A program made the translations under genes and the position numbers. 64,000 nucleotides of DNA from Taishania pollutisoli (lineage in GTDB: Bacteria > Bacteroidota > Bacteroidia > Flavobacteriales_D > Crocinitomicaceae), in assembly GCF_014518315.1 (NCBI RefSeq), contig NZ_JACVEL010000002.1, positions 433,534 through 497,533 on the forward strand, written 5' to 3'. Shown in pieces: positions 52,189 to 61,433 of this stretch (the stretch's first letter is position 1; each line of letters begins with the position of its first letter). The notes under the pieces are model-generated. The model saw only the letters and a list, made by a program, of their open reading frames with translations. It searched no databases and was not told where the DNA came from.

Positions 52189-52623
52189 ATGAAACAGCTA
52201 CTGTTGGGATTCACATGCTGTGTGTGCCTGTTTGCTTCTGCACAAACATCTGTCACTGAAATTAAAACACCTTCCGGAATGCTGACCGTTGATAAGTCGG
52301 ATAATGCGCTTTCAATATCCGGAATACTTCATGTTTCTGCTGAAACATCCGCTGAGCTGACCAAGTTCGGTTTGCAAAACCAGAAAGGGAAATTCAAATG
52401 CATCCTCAGTAAAAATTGCCAGTTAACAGGAATTGAGGTCATCGGACAATCACCTGTGACATCCCTCGATCATGAACTGAAGCAATTTGCTTCTGACCTG
52501 CATCAACGGGTTCGTCAACAAGAGTTGGATCACTTGTTCCAGTTTGATAATGAGTTGGGATTTGTGAATGAAGATAGTTGTTCGGACAATCTGAATGTTA
52601 TCATCACCCTGGTATTGAAATAA
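52189..52623 (+). CDS. Small secreted protein, unknown function
   Basis: A 144-residue protein beginning at ATG 52189; a TTG two codons earlier is less likely. Signal peptide 1-19 (LFASAQ). The mature part has two cysteines that could pair (FKCILSKNCQLTG) and a helical middle (LDHELKQFASDLHQRVRQQELDHLF). I recognise no family. It lies directly downstream of the PUR-protein gene and converges with the next gene, their stop codons one base apart. Confidence 0.6.
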   Translation: MKQLLLGFTCCVCLFASAQTSVTEIKTPSGMLTVDKSDNALSISGILHVSAETSAELTKFGLQNQKGKFKCILSKNCQLTGIEVIGQSPVTSLDHELKQFASDLHQRVRQQELDHLFQFDNELGFVNEDSCSDNLNVIITLVLK

Positions 52624-52624
52624 G

Positions 52625-53050
52625 TCAGTCTCCCAGTGTAATAATCAGTTTTTTCTTCATTTTAGTGGTGAAACCGCGCCGAACTTCTCTGAATAAAAAC
52701 CATTCAAGGTTCGAATTGTCCTCTTTGGTGATATTCAAAATGGCATGTTTGACAATGAAATCTTTCTCCGGGTCTACCAAAATCTTTTTGTTGCCGCCGA
52801 TTGTGTCGTTGTCAGCAATGGCGATGTAATAGATGTACTTTTCCCGGGGATTGGTATAAAACATTTCCTTTTCTTCACCTGCGGGAACTTCCAGCCATCC
52901 TTTGGAAACCCAACCGCTGAAAGTGAACCCCGTATCGTAAAAAGCAACAGCTACTTTGTAGGGCTTTTGGAAGTTGTTTTTAATAATTAACTGGCTGTTA
53001 CTAACAGCGCAGATCAATGACAGACATACAGTAAGAATGATTCCCCTCAT
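52625..53050 (-). CDS. Secreted protein, possibly DUF1036-like
   Basis: A 141-residue exported protein (signal peptide 1-19, AVSNSQ). The core, KVAVAFYDTGFTFSGWVSKGWLEV split as KVAVAFYDTG and SGWVSKGWLEVPAGEEKE, then YIYYIAIADND, resembles the DUF1036 layout of a small beta-sandwich with a GW-x-x-xPG turn. The usual DUF1036 cysteines are absent. The basic C-terminal end (TTKMKKKLIITLGD) is unexplained. The match is by eye only, so the family label is tentative. Confidence 0.55.
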   Translation of the reverse strand: MRGIILTVCLSLICAVSNSQLIIKNNFQKPYKVAVAFYDTGFTFSGWVSKGWLEVPAGEEKEMFYTNPREKYIYYIAIADNDTIGGNKKILVDPEKDFIVKHAILNITKEDNSNLEWFLFREVRRGFTTKMKKKLIITLGD

Positions 53051-53166
53051 AGCATTTGCTCGTTTAAATCCAGGCTAAAATACACCTATTTGCGGAATTA
53101 GAATTCATCTGGTCGAATATTGTTGTCAAATCCGCTTTTTTCAACCAGAATACAGCTGTCTTTGAT

Positions 53167-53174
53167 TATATTTG
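53167..53174 (+). promoter_or_regulatory. Putative -7 box of the queE operon
   Basis: TATATTTG matches TAnnTTTG, 31 nt before the queE ATG at 53205. It overlaps an in-frame TTG, which supports the downstream start. Confidence 0.5.
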
Positions 53175-53204
53175 TTGCGTAAAAGAAAATTACAAGTAAA
53201 GTCA

Positions 53205-53828
53205 ATGCATTTCAAACAAGTAGATACATCCGTTGAACTACCGGTAATGGAGCATTTTTATACAATTCAGGGAGAAGGATTCCACTCCGGAAGAGCTGCC
53301 TATTTTGTTCGTTTAGCCGGATGTGACGTCGGATGTGTATGGTGCGATGTGAAGGAAAGTTGGGATGCCGGTAGTCACCCGGTAGTGAAGTTGGATGCAT
53401 TAATGAAAGAAATCATTGCAACCAAAGCCGATTTTTGCGTTATTACAGGTGGTGAACCGGCACTGTATGATTTGACGGGAATCTGTTCTTTATTGAAGCG
53501 CAATGGAATTGAAACAGCCATTGAAACATCCGGAACAGCCCCGTTAGCAGGTGACGTTGACTGGTATTGTTTTTCTCCGAAGAAATTTAAAGCTCCGGTT
53601 GAAGAAGCATACTACAAGGCCAATGAATTAAAAGTTGTGATCAATCATCCGTCAGATTTCAGCTGGGCAGAAGAGCATGCTGTGAAAGTGAACGCGTCCT
53701 GCAAGCTATACCTGCAACCGGAATGGTCAAAACAGGAACGGTTTTTGCCTCAGATAATAGCGTATGTGAAGGAAAACCCAAAATGGAGTTTATCTTTACA
53801 AACACACAAGTTCATGAATATACCCTAA
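53205..53828 (+). CDS. queE: 7-carboxy-7-deazaguanine synthase
   Basis: QueE is a radical SAM enzyme that makes the deazaguanine core of queuosine. The 207-residue protein starts at ATG 53205. It has FYTIQGEGFHSGRAAYFVRLAGCD before the cluster motif C-x3-C-x2-C (CDVGCVWC, about residues 40-47), then ITGGEPALYD (SAM-binding GGE). IETSGTAPL and WYCFSPKKFKAP also fit. The tail LYLQPEW and SLQTHKFMNIP is diagnostic. It lies 3 bp before the PorE-like gene and heads a four-gene operon; queC, queD and queF are not here. Confidence 0.95.
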   Translation: MHFKQVDTSVELPVMEHFYTIQGEGFHSGRAAYFVRLAGCDVGCVWCDVKESWDAGSHPVVKLDALMKEIIATKADFCVITGGEPALYDLTGICSLLKRNGIETAIETSGTAPLAGDVDWYCFSPKKFKAPVEEAYYKANELKVVINHPSDFSWAEEHAVKVNASCKLYLQPEWSKQERFLPQIIAYVKENPKWSLSLQTHKFMNIP

Positions 53829-53831
53829 ACT

Positions 53832-55841
53832 ATGAAGTATTTATTTTTTATTGCCTCCGTATTTTTTGTTGCAAGTTGCAGTATTTCACAAACTTATTCA
53901 ACAACAAATAAAAAAGCAATCAAATTGTTCGAAGATGCATTGCAGGCACCGAACTTGACAATTGACCCTGTTCGCAGGACTCCCAATTTCAGAGCGGGAA
54001 TTGACTTGGCGGAAAAGGCACTGGAAAAAGATCCTCGTTTTGTGGAAGCACATTTACTTGCCGCGGAATACTATGAAAATTACCGTGAATTTGATCAGGC
54101 GATCAAACACTATGAGGTTGCATTAGGGATCAATCCGAACCATTCTTCTACGGGAAGCACCTACTTTTACCTGGGGAACGCCCAGTTCCTGGTAGGAAAT
54201 TACAACGGTGCGTTGAAAAATATGGAAATCTATGTTGCCAACCGCAATGCGAATCCACAAATGCTCCGTGAGGCAAATACCATTATGAATAAAGCTGATT
54301 TCGCGATTCAGTCCATGGCCAATCCGAGTAAATTCAATCCGGTGAATGTCGGCCCGGGAATCAATACAAAGGATCCGGAATACTTCCCGACCATTACCGT
54401 AGATGGAAAGACAATCCTGTTTACCCGCCGGTTGAAAGATCCGAATGCGATGATGGGAATGCAGGAAGATTTTTACGTTTCTAAATCCAAAGATGGAAAA
54501 ACATGGGAAACAGCAGTGCCAATGCCCGGGAATATCAATACCTCTAACAATGAAGGGGCTCCGACGATCTCAGCCGACGGTCGCTCACTTATTTTTGTTG
54601 CCTGTTCAGATGAAACAGGAAAAGATTATGGTCCCGGACGTGAAGGAAGAGGAAGCTGTGACTTATTTTATACCAAACGACTGGGAACTAAATGGCTGGA
54701 TCCTGTCAATCTGCCGGGGCGGGTAAATACGTTTTCATGGGAATCGCAACCCTCGTTGTCGGCAGACGGAAAAACATTGTACTTTGTCAGACGTGTCAGT
54801 AAACCGGGAGAACTTCCGAACAGTGATATTTTTGTGAGTCAATTGCAGGAAGACGGAACCTGGGGAGTTGCAAAACCACTACCCAATACGATCAATACCC
54901 CATACCTTGAAGAATCGGTGTTGATCCACCCGGATGGAAAAACACTCTATTTCGCTTCCCAGGGACATGTAGGGCTGGGGGGATCCGATTTGTTCGTTTC
55001 CCGAATGGATAAAAACGGCAATTGGGGAAAGGCAGTTAACCTCGGATATCCGATCAATACCCAGTACGACGAAAATTCATTAATGGTGTCTCCTACAGGA
55101 GAAATTGCTTTTTTTGCATCGGATAGAGAAGGCGGATACGGCGATCTGGACATTTATTACTTTGAACTGCCTGAATCGTTGAGACCGACCAGAACAGTAT
55201 ACTTTGACGGTACTGTGTACGACGCAACGAACAGATTGCCGTTGGCAGGAAAATTTGAGTTGCTGGATATCGAAACCGGCGAGCAGGTGATTGTTTCAGA
55301 AGCGGATAAAGTTACCGGACAATTCATGGTTTCATTACCGGTGAACAGAGAATATGCGTTGAATGTAACTTATCCCGGATATTTATTCTTTTCCCAGAAT
55401 TTCAATATGACTTTGGCGGATAACCAGGATGCATTTCACATGGATGTTCCGCTCGTTCCGATAAACGAAGAAATTCCCGTTTCTCTGAACAATGTATTCT
55501 TTGACCTGGCAAAAGCTACCTTGCGTCCTGAATCACATGTGGAATTGAATAAACTGGTTGATTTCCTGGTGAAAAATCCGGCGTTGAAAATCGAAATCGG
55601 TGGACATACAGATACACGCGGGGATGACAAGGCGAATCTGATCTTGTCACAGGATCGTGCTAATTCCGTTGTTCAATACCTGATCAGTAAAGGAATTGAT
55701 GCAAAACGATTGACAGCAAAAGGGTATGGGGAAACAAAAACCAAAATCTCTGATGCGGACATTGCAGACTTGACGAGCGAGAAAGAAAAAGAAGCGGCTC
55801 ACCAGCAAAACCGAAGAACAGAATACAAGATTATCAAATAA
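53832..55841 (+). CDS. porE: PorE-like OmpA/PD40/TPR lipoprotein
   Basis: A 669-residue lipoprotein (lipobox VASC, Cys16). Domain order: TPR helices (30-140, VEAHLLAAEYYENYREFDQAI split around YYENYREFDQAIKHYE); a PD40/WD40-like propeller (170-450) with repeated NEGAPTISADGRSL/SQPSLSADGKTLYF-type blades; a carboxypeptidase-regulatory beta-sandwich (455-540); and an OmpA C-terminal domain (545-669) with IGGHTDTRGDDKANLILSQDRA. This is the exact layout of T9SS PorE (PG1058), which links the secretion apparatus to peptidoglycan. Bacteroidota carry several paralogues with this layout, so the symbol is provisional. It is second in the queE-ubiA-maf operon. Confidence 0.8.
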   Translation: MKYLFFIASVFFVASCSISQTYSTTNKKAIKLFEDALQAPNLTIDPVRRTPNFRAGIDLAEKALEKDPRFVEAHLLAAEYYENYREFDQAIKHYEVALGINPNHSSTGSTYFYLGNAQFLVGNYNGALKNMEIYVANRNANPQMLREANTIMNKADFAIQSMANPSKFNPVNVGPGINTKDPEYFPTITVDGKTILFTRRLKDPNAMMGMQEDFYVSKSKDGKTWETAVPMPGNINTSNNEGAPTISADGRSLIFVACSDETGKDYGPGREGRGSCDLFYTKRLGTKWLDPVNLPGRVNTFSWESQPSLSADGKTLYFVRRVSKPGELPNSDIFVSQLQEDGTWGVAKPLPNTINTPYLEESVLIHPDGKTLYFASQGHVGLGGSDLFVSRMDKNGNWGKAVNLGYPINTQYDENSLMVSPTGEIAFFASDREGGYGDLDIYYFELPESLRPTRTVYFDGTVYDATNRLPLAGKFELLDIETGEQVIVSEADKVTGQFMVSLPVNREYALNVTYPGYLFFSQNFNMTLADNQDAFHMDVPLVPINEEIPVSLNNVFFDLAKATLRPESHVELNKLVDFLVKNPALKIEIGGHTDTRGDDKANLILSQDRANSVVQYLISKGIDAKRLTAKGYGETKTKISDADIADLTSEKEKEAAHQQNRRTEYKIIK

Positions 55842-55843
55842 GT

Positions 55844-56761
55844 ATGCACTTTATACGCCTTATCCGACCGGTTAATCTGTTGATCATCGTACTCACAATG
55901 ATCGGGGTGAGGCAATACATGCTGCAATTTGGCGGGGAAAATCATGCTTCTCTGTTCAATTTTTCGTTACTTGTTTTATCTACGGTCATTATTGCCGCTG
56001 CCGGAAATATGATCAATGATTATTTCGATGTGCGTGCCGACCGGGTAAACCGTCCCGACACGGTTATTGTTGGTAAATTCATCAAAAGGAGATGGGCGAT
56101 TGCGTTGCATTGGATGTTTAATCTGCTCGCGTTTTGTGTGGGATTATACCTGGGATGGTATTACCAGTCATTTGTATTTTTAATCATTCATTTCAGTTCC
56201 ATCACCTGTTTGTGGTGGTACAGTGTTTCGCTGAAGAAAAAACCGGCCATCGGAAACCTTGTTGTCTCCGCTCTCACCGTTTTAGTGATCTACCTCACCC
56301 AAAAATTTACTCTGATGGACTCGTTGATGGGGGAACTGGTGATGTACTTATCCCATGATCGGGTATTCGATATCCCTTCTATTTATATTGTATGGATTTT
56401 TATGGGAATGGCATTCGTTCAGAATTTTGCGAGGGAAATTATAAAAGATGCAGAAGACATAACCGGAGATCTGGTCATCGGAGCGCGAACGATTCCGATG
56501 ATTATCGGACGGACAGCAACGATCCGGTTAATTGGGTTTCTGCTCGTATTGTTCCCCCTGATTTATTTCACAGGTGTTCTGTTCTTTTTCCCCCGTTTTG
56601 ACTGGTTTCAGGGATTGCCGATTACATTGGCTGCACTGACCAATATGCTGGCATTTGTTGTGGCATTCTTTTCAAAACAGGAAAATGCCATTGTTTTGAT
56701 CAAGCGATTACTAAAACTTTCCATGATGTTCGGAATCATTTATCTTTTCTTGCCGCAATGA
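55844..56761 (+). CDS. UbiA-family prenyltransferase
   Basis: A 305-residue membrane protein with about eight or nine helices. The first Asp motif is NMINDYFDVRADRVNRPD near residue 48 and the second REIIKDAEDITGD near residue 200; both bind the magnesium-diphosphate of a prenyl donor. In Bacteroidota such genes are usually called geranylgeranylglycerol-phosphate geranylgeranyltransferase, but menaquinone or other aromatic acceptors are possible. It starts 2 bp after the PorE-like gene and overlaps maf by 4 bp (ATGA). Confidence 0.88.
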   Translation: MHFIRLIRPVNLLIIVLTMIGVRQYMLQFGGENHASLFNFSLLVLSTVIIAAAGNMINDYFDVRADRVNRPDTVIVGKFIKRRWAIALHWMFNLLAFCVGLYLGWYYQSFVFLIIHFSSITCLWWYSVSLKKKPAIGNLVVSALTVLVIYLTQKFTLMDSLMGELVMYLSHDRVFDIPSIYIVWIFMGMAFVQNFAREIIKDAEDITGDLVIGARTIPMIIGRTATIRLIGFLLVLFPLIYFTGVLFFFPRFDWFQGLPITLAALTNMLAFVVAFFSKQENAIVLIKRLLKLSMMFGIIYLFLPQ

Positions 56762-57321
56762 AACTTATCCTCGGTTCAAAATCTCCAAGAAGACAGCAAC
56801 TACTCCGGGAAATGGGATTTTCCTTTGAAGTACGTGTGAAAGATACAGACGAATCGTATCCTGATCACCTTCAACCGGCGGAAATTGCCAGGTATATTGC
56901 GATGCAAAAAGCACAGGCATTGCAGGAAGAATTGCAACACGATGAAATATTGTTGACTGCTGATACAATTGTGTGTGTAGATACACGTATTTTGGGTAAA
57001 CCCCGGGATGAAAACGAAGCAAGGGAAATGTTGCAACTGCTATCGGGGAGAAAACACCTTGTGATGACGGGCGTTTCAATTGCTGACCGTGAAAACATAA
57101 CGACTGAGTATTGCGAAACAACCGTTCATGTGCGAGCGTTGACAACAGAAGAAATTACTGCTTATATCGAAAAATGCCAGCCATTTGACAAGGCCGGTTC
57201 GTATGGAATTCAGGAGTGGCTCGGGGCTGTAGCGGTCGAAAAAATAGAAGGATCTTACAACAATGTGGTAGGATTGCCGACGCATCTGGTTTACCGCTTA
57301 CTAAAATCTGCTGCTTTTTAA
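56758..57321 (+). CDS. maf: Maf-family nucleoside triphosphate pyrophosphatase
   Basis: A 187-residue house-cleaning enzyme that hydrolyses dTTP/UTP or modified nucleotides. The N-terminus LILGSKSPRRQQLLREMGF is the family signature. LTADTIVCVD near residue 68 holds the catalytic Asp, and DKAGSYGIQEWLG near 142 and GSYNNVVGLP near 162 follow. The QGxG-type pattern at YGIQEW suggests the YhdE (dTTP/UTP) subgroup. It starts inside the stop of ubiA and closes the operon. Confidence 0.95.
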   Translation: MKLILGSKSPRRQQLLREMGFSFEVRVKDTDESYPDHLQPAEIARYIAMQKAQALQEELQHDEILLTADTIVCVDTRILGKPRDENEAREMLQLLSGRKHLVMTGVSIADRENITTEYCETTVHVRALTTEEITAYIEKCQPFDKAGSYGIQEWLGAVAVEKIEGSYNNVVGLPTHLVYRLLKSAAF

Positions 57322-57435
57322 AAATATAAGTAGTTGTTAATTATATAACTAACTTTTTTTTGCAATGTTATAGAGAAGTAGGTAGCAACCTATTGGTGAA
57401 AAAAGGCGTCTATTGACAAACTACACGTCTACATT

Positions 57436-57801
57436 ATGAAATTTGAAAAACTTAAGACGCTCGTTGTGCTGGTTGCGTTTTTTATCATTGTATCACCGAA
57501 AAGTAACGCCCAGACGGTACATTCCGATCAAAATCCGAAAGTTGCAGTCATAGCAGTCAAGCAGAAAAAAAACAGTACGGTTTATTCATTCAGCGCCTTA
57601 ACTGCATACGATGAATTTAAAACGACTCAACGTATTCAACGTATCAATGAATTGACAGGAGACAATGCAACGGCTGTTTTTAAGCAAAATAAAATCATGT
57701 TGCAGGTAAATCCTCAAAAGATAAAGGATGAAATGCTGAAGAAATTGCTGAGTGCGACGGCACGAAGCCACGGCTATGATGATTTTATACTTCAATATTA
57801 A
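57436..57801 (+). CDS. Small secreted protein paired with an adhesin (pair 1)
   Basis: A 121-residue protein with a signal peptide (1-25, SPKSNAQ). The mature part reads as beta-alpha-beta-beta-alpha-beta: TVYSFSALTAYDEFKTTQRIQRINEL, TAVFKQNKIMLQV, then IKDEMLKKLLSATARSHGYDDFIL. That is a ferredoxin-like pattern. A protein of similar size and pattern (61034-61414) precedes the next large surface-protein gene, with FK, QR and a GY near the end in common. It lies 14 bp before the type B adhesin and is probably co-transcribed. No named family was recognised. Confidence 0.65.
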   Translation: MKFEKLKTLVVLVAFFIIVSPKSNAQTVHSDQNPKVAVIAVKQKKNSTVYSFSALTAYDEFKTTQRIQRINELTGDNATAVFKQNKIMLQVNPQKIKDEMLKKLLSATARSHGYDDFILQY

Positions 57802-57815
57802 TCGACTACAGAACA

Positions 57816-60815
57816 ATGAAAAAAGTAATCGCATTATCTTGTTTTTTAATCGTATTATTTCCATTCTATAACCTTTCTCAATGTAATACGAACACGACAA
57901 TCTGTTCATTGAATGGAACTTCCCAAACGTTTAACTTTCAGACTCCTTCCGGAAACCCATCATCCTGCCTTGATTTTTTTAATGGGGGTTCGGCGAATTA
58001 TGGCTACATTGTCTTGTATATCACGCAAACAGGAAGCCTTGATTTATTGATTCAGGGCAATAATGCTGGTACGGGATGTCTGGATGTTGCGATTTTTGAT
58101 ATCACAGGTCAGACCAATCCGTGCGGAAGTTTGTCAACGGCTACTGAGATCGCGTGTAACTACGTCTCTCCGTGTGAAGGATGTGCCGAATTCGGAAGCG
58201 CAAATCTGGGATGTAATGCAGTTATTAATACAGGAACTGTTTCTGCCGGAGATGTTATTATGATTTTGGTAGAAGACTGGAGTGATACTCAAAACTCATT
58301 TACATTGGAATTAGGAAACAATCCGAACAGTGCTCAAACAGGACTTCCGGATGCAACGATTGATGTGAGCTCAACCGGTCCCTTTTGTACAACAGACGGA
58401 TTGCAACAAATTTTAGCGGGAAATATGGGAGGAACCTGGTCCGGCCCCGGAATGTCTGCCAATGGAATGTTTAACCCGGCAGTAGCAGGAGTTGGTACAC
58501 ATACGATTAACTACTCAATTGGAGTTGCTCCGTGTAATTCCTCTTCCTCTGTTCAGATCACTGTAGGATCCATTGCCATGTCAGGATTAAATGTTGGCTC
58601 TTGCCAACCAGGCGGAGTGTATGGGGTATCGGGAAATATTCAAATTTCAAATCCACCGCCAACCGGACAGCTGATTGTTGAAAACTGTGAAGGAGTGCAG
58701 ACAGTCGTCGCGACAGCACCTTTTAGTGTCGGATCTTATCCGTTCAACTTATCCGGATTAACGGCAAATGGAGCAGGGTGTGATGTTCATGCTTATTTTA
58801 CTGGTTCGGATTGCTCTCACATACTTACATACACAGCGCCATCATGTCCGGCATCGTGTGGTTTTACCAATTTGACGACCGTCCCCGGAAACTGCCAGCC
58901 GGGAAATACCTACAATTTAACCGGAACATTGAACTTCAATAATCCTCCTTCAACCGGACAATTAATTGTACAGGATTGTAGCGGAAACACAGCAACATTT
59001 AACGCTCCGTTTACAAGCCCGTTGAATTATTCAATCAATACATTGACACCGAACGGACAATCATGTGCTGTTACAGCTCATTTCACAGCAGAACCAGCAT
59101 GTACCATTACAACAAATTATACACGTCCGGCTATTCCTGTTGTTAATGCCGGAGCAGATGTCTCGGTCTGCCAGGGAAATTCAATTACCTTGAATGCTTC
59201 AGGAGCTACCTCTTATTCGTGGAATAACGGAGGAGGAACAAATGCAGCAGCAACGGTAAGTCCTCCAACCACCACCACCTATACAGTTACAGGTACGACC
59301 AATGGTTGTACAGCAACAGACCAGGTCGTTGTTACGGTAAATCCGGCAGTTCAACCTACGGTGTCTCCGAATACAGCTGTTTGCGCCGGTCAATCGACAG
59401 TAATTACTGCAGGAGGAGGAGGAACATATTCGTGGGACAATGGTTTGGGAGCCGGAGCGTCTCATACTGTTACGCCTACAGTAACAACAACGTATACTGT
59501 TATTGTGACAGATGCGAATAATTGCCAGGCAACCAATCAAACAACAATTACTGTCAACCCATTGCCGGTTATTTATGCAGCAAATATTACCGTCTGTGAA
59601 TCTGCAACGGGAAATATAACTGCAACGGGTGCTGCGAACTATGCCTGGTCTCCTGCCAGTCATTTGAATGCAACAACCGGACAGACCGTAACATTTACAC
59701 CCGGTACATCAACAACGTATACAGTCACTGGTACAGATTTAAATGGATGTGTAGGAACGACAACTGTTTCTGCAATTGTAGGAAATAATCCTGTGATTGA
59801 TGCCGGTGCGGATATCTATGAATGTGAAGGAAACCAGATTACATTAACCGGTAGTGGTGCCGGTGTAGGGGGGACGTATGAATGGGCAGGCAACGCCGGA
59901 AACAGCACGATCACAAATGGACTTTCTTTTGTGCCTCCGGTAGGAATAACGACATATACTGTTACCGGTACGACTGCTACAGGTTGTGTAGGTACAGATG
60001 TTGTCACCGTAAACATCGATGAACTTCCGGATGTTAGTTTCACCGTAACACAAGACCAGGGATGTGTGCCGGTAGTCGCAGTTTTTGAAAATACATCTCC
60101 TAACGCAGCGAGTTGCGTCTGGACATTTGATAACGGACAAACGGTTAGCGGCTGTGGTCCTGTAACGCAGACGTTTGGAAACCCGGGTGTTTTTGGAGCT
60201 TCGTTGCAAGTATCAACTCAGAGTGGTTGCATCTCAACGGTTTATCAGGATTCAATGGTAACGGTAGATGCAGCTCCTGTTGCTTCATTTATCCCCAAAC
60301 CAGCTGTTTTTCCGATTTCCAACCCGGTTGTGAACTTTGAAAATCATTCAACAGGAGCTACATCTTACCGATGGGATTTCGGATACGGAAATGCTGAGTC
60401 GACAGAAAACTCGCCGAGCTATACATATCCGTCAGAAGTAGCAGGATATGAAGTAACCCTGATTGCTTATTCACAAGGAGGATGCATGGATACTGTTCGG
60501 TATACTGTAAATTCGCAGGAAGATCTGATCTTCTATATTCCGAATACATTTACTCCGGACGGAGATGAATACAATCAGACATTTCAGCCGGTCTTCACAT
60601 CAGGATTCGATCCGTATGATTATTCATTGTTTATTTTTAACCGGTGGGGGGAAATGGTATTTGAATCACACGATGTGACCGTTGGATGGAAAGGTACTTA
60701 TGGAAAGGATGGGAATGTCTGTCAGCAAGGTACGTATACCTGGAAGATAGAATTCAAAACATTAGTAAATGATGAACGGAAGATGTACGTAGGAAATGTA
60801 AACATCTTGAGGTAA
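57816..60815 (+). CDS. Large PKD/Ig-repeat protein with T9SS type B sorting domain
   Basis: A 999-residue surface protein. A signal peptide (1-21, YNLSQ) is followed by an N-terminal domain with several cysteine pairs (NTTICSLNG, CEGCAEF; residues 22-175). Then come repeated Ig-like units of about 70-85 residues with the TYTVTGT strand (175-740) and two PKD domains (745-905; VFENTSPNAASCVWTFDNG and NFENHSTGATSYRWDFGYG). The last 85 residues (IPNTFTPDGDEYNQTF, LFIFNRWGEMVFES, QQGTYTWKIEF) are a CHU_C/type B T9SS sorting domain, as in SprB-like gliding adhesins. A terminator follows. Confidence 0.88.
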   Translation: MKKVIALSCFLIVLFPFYNLSQCNTNTTICSLNGTSQTFNFQTPSGNPSSCLDFFNGGSANYGYIVLYITQTGSLDLLIQGNNAGTGCLDVAIFDITGQTNPCGSLSTATEIACNYVSPCEGCAEFGSANLGCNAVINTGTVSAGDVIMILVEDWSDTQNSFTLELGNNPNSAQTGLPDATIDVSSTGPFCTTDGLQQILAGNMGGTWSGPGMSANGMFNPAVAGVGTHTINYSIGVAPCNSSSSVQITVGSIAMSGLNVGSCQPGGVYGVSGNIQISNPPPTGQLIVENCEGVQTVVATAPFSVGSYPFNLSGLTANGAGCDVHAYFTGSDCSHILTYTAPSCPASCGFTNLTTVPGNCQPGNTYNLTGTLNFNNPPSTGQLIVQDCSGNTATFNAPFTSPLNYSINTLTPNGQSCAVTAHFTAEPACTITTNYTRPAIPVVNAGADVSVCQGNSITLNASGATSYSWNNGGGTNAAATVSPPTTTTYTVTGTTNGCTATDQVVVTVNPAVQPTVSPNTAVCAGQSTVITAGGGGTYSWDNGLGAGASHTVTPTVTTTYTVIVTDANNCQATNQTTITVNPLPVIYAANITVCESATGNITATGAANYAWSPASHLNATTGQTVTFTPGTSTTYTVTGTDLNGCVGTTTVSAIVGNNPVIDAGADIYECEGNQITLTGSGAGVGGTYEWAGNAGNSTITNGLSFVPPVGITTYTVTGTTATGCVGTDVVTVNIDELPDVSFTVTQDQGCVPVVAVFENTSPNAASCVWTFDNGQTVSGCGPVTQTFGNPGVFGASLQVSTQSGCISTVYQDSMVTVDAAPVASFIPKPAVFPISNPVVNFENHSTGATSYRWDFGYGNAESTENSPSYTYPSEVAGYEVTLIAYSQGGCMDTVRYTVNSQEDLIFYIPNTFTPDGDEYNQTFQPVFTSGFDPYDYSLFIFNRWGEMVFESHDVTVGWKGTYGKDGNVCQQGTYTWKIEFKTLVNDERKMYVGNVNILR

Positions 60816-60832
60816 TGATTTTTTGTTGGTTT

Positions 60833-60868
60833 AATCCCTGTTTTTTCACGAGAGCAGGGATTTTTTTT
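60833..60868 (+). terminator. Rho-independent terminator after the type B adhesin
   Basis: AATCCCTG (60833-60840) pairs with CAGGGATT (60855-60862), with a 14-nt loop and T8 at 60861-60868. Confidence 0.82.
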
Positions 60869-61033
60869 CTGAGAACAGTTGTGCTTTTACACAGAAATAA
60901 TAGAAATTTAACATGAAATATTTGTTCAAAATACATGAATGAAAGGTCGGAGGGCATGTATGAAAAATCGCTTGGATTTTGACTTTTTATTGAGAAAAAA
61001 TCGACATCTTTATATCATTAATACGGCTAATTT

Positions 61034-61414
61034 ATGAGTAATTTCTACATGTCTCTGATATTCATCAGTTTCTTTCAACTCCTCAATGGACAAATCCCCA
61101 ACACTTCCCTGGAAAATTTAACAGTCGGCGTACATGAAGGCCATGATTATGCACAAATAAAGCTGCTGCATTCGGATGATCTTCATGTTAAGAAATTTCA
61201 ACTACAGATGAAAACAACTCCTGATCCGGAGTTTAAAAATGCACAGCTTCAGCGCTACCAAGCAATTCCGGGCTTTATTTCCCTGAAAGAAGAGCAAAAT
61301 GAAGCTGTTATAATAACACGTTCGGATGTTGAACTGGATCACTTACAACATATCTTACTACATATATCCAGGTTATACGGTTATGTAGGATTCAAACTCT
61401 CATTATTAGGTTAA
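61034..61414 (+). CDS. Small secreted protein paired with a surface protein (pair 2)
   Basis: A 126-residue protein with a signal peptide (1-19, LLNGQ). Pattern: a strand (VKKFQLQMKTTPDPEF), a helix (KNAQLQRYQAIPGF), two strands (ISLKEEQNEAVIITRS), a helix (ELDHLQHILLHISRLYG) and a last strand (YVGFKLSLL). This resembles 57436-57801. It lies 19 bp before the large gene at 61434. The role may be to assist folding or export of the partner, or to bind it, but this is a guess from position. Confidence 0.62.
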   Translation: MSNFYMSLIFISFFQLLNGQIPNTSLENLTVGVHEGHDYAQIKLLHSDDLHVKKFQLQMKTTPDPEFKNAQLQRYQAIPGFISLKEEQNEAVIITRSDVELDHLQHILLHISRLYGYVGFKLSLLG

Positions 61415-61433
61415 ATCTCCAAAAAATACAATT

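Noticed and set aside
59199..59663. 154-codon minus-strand Cys/Arg-rich frame
   Set aside because: It is antisense to Thr/Ala/Gly-rich Ig repeats; such composition leaves long open frames on the other strand.
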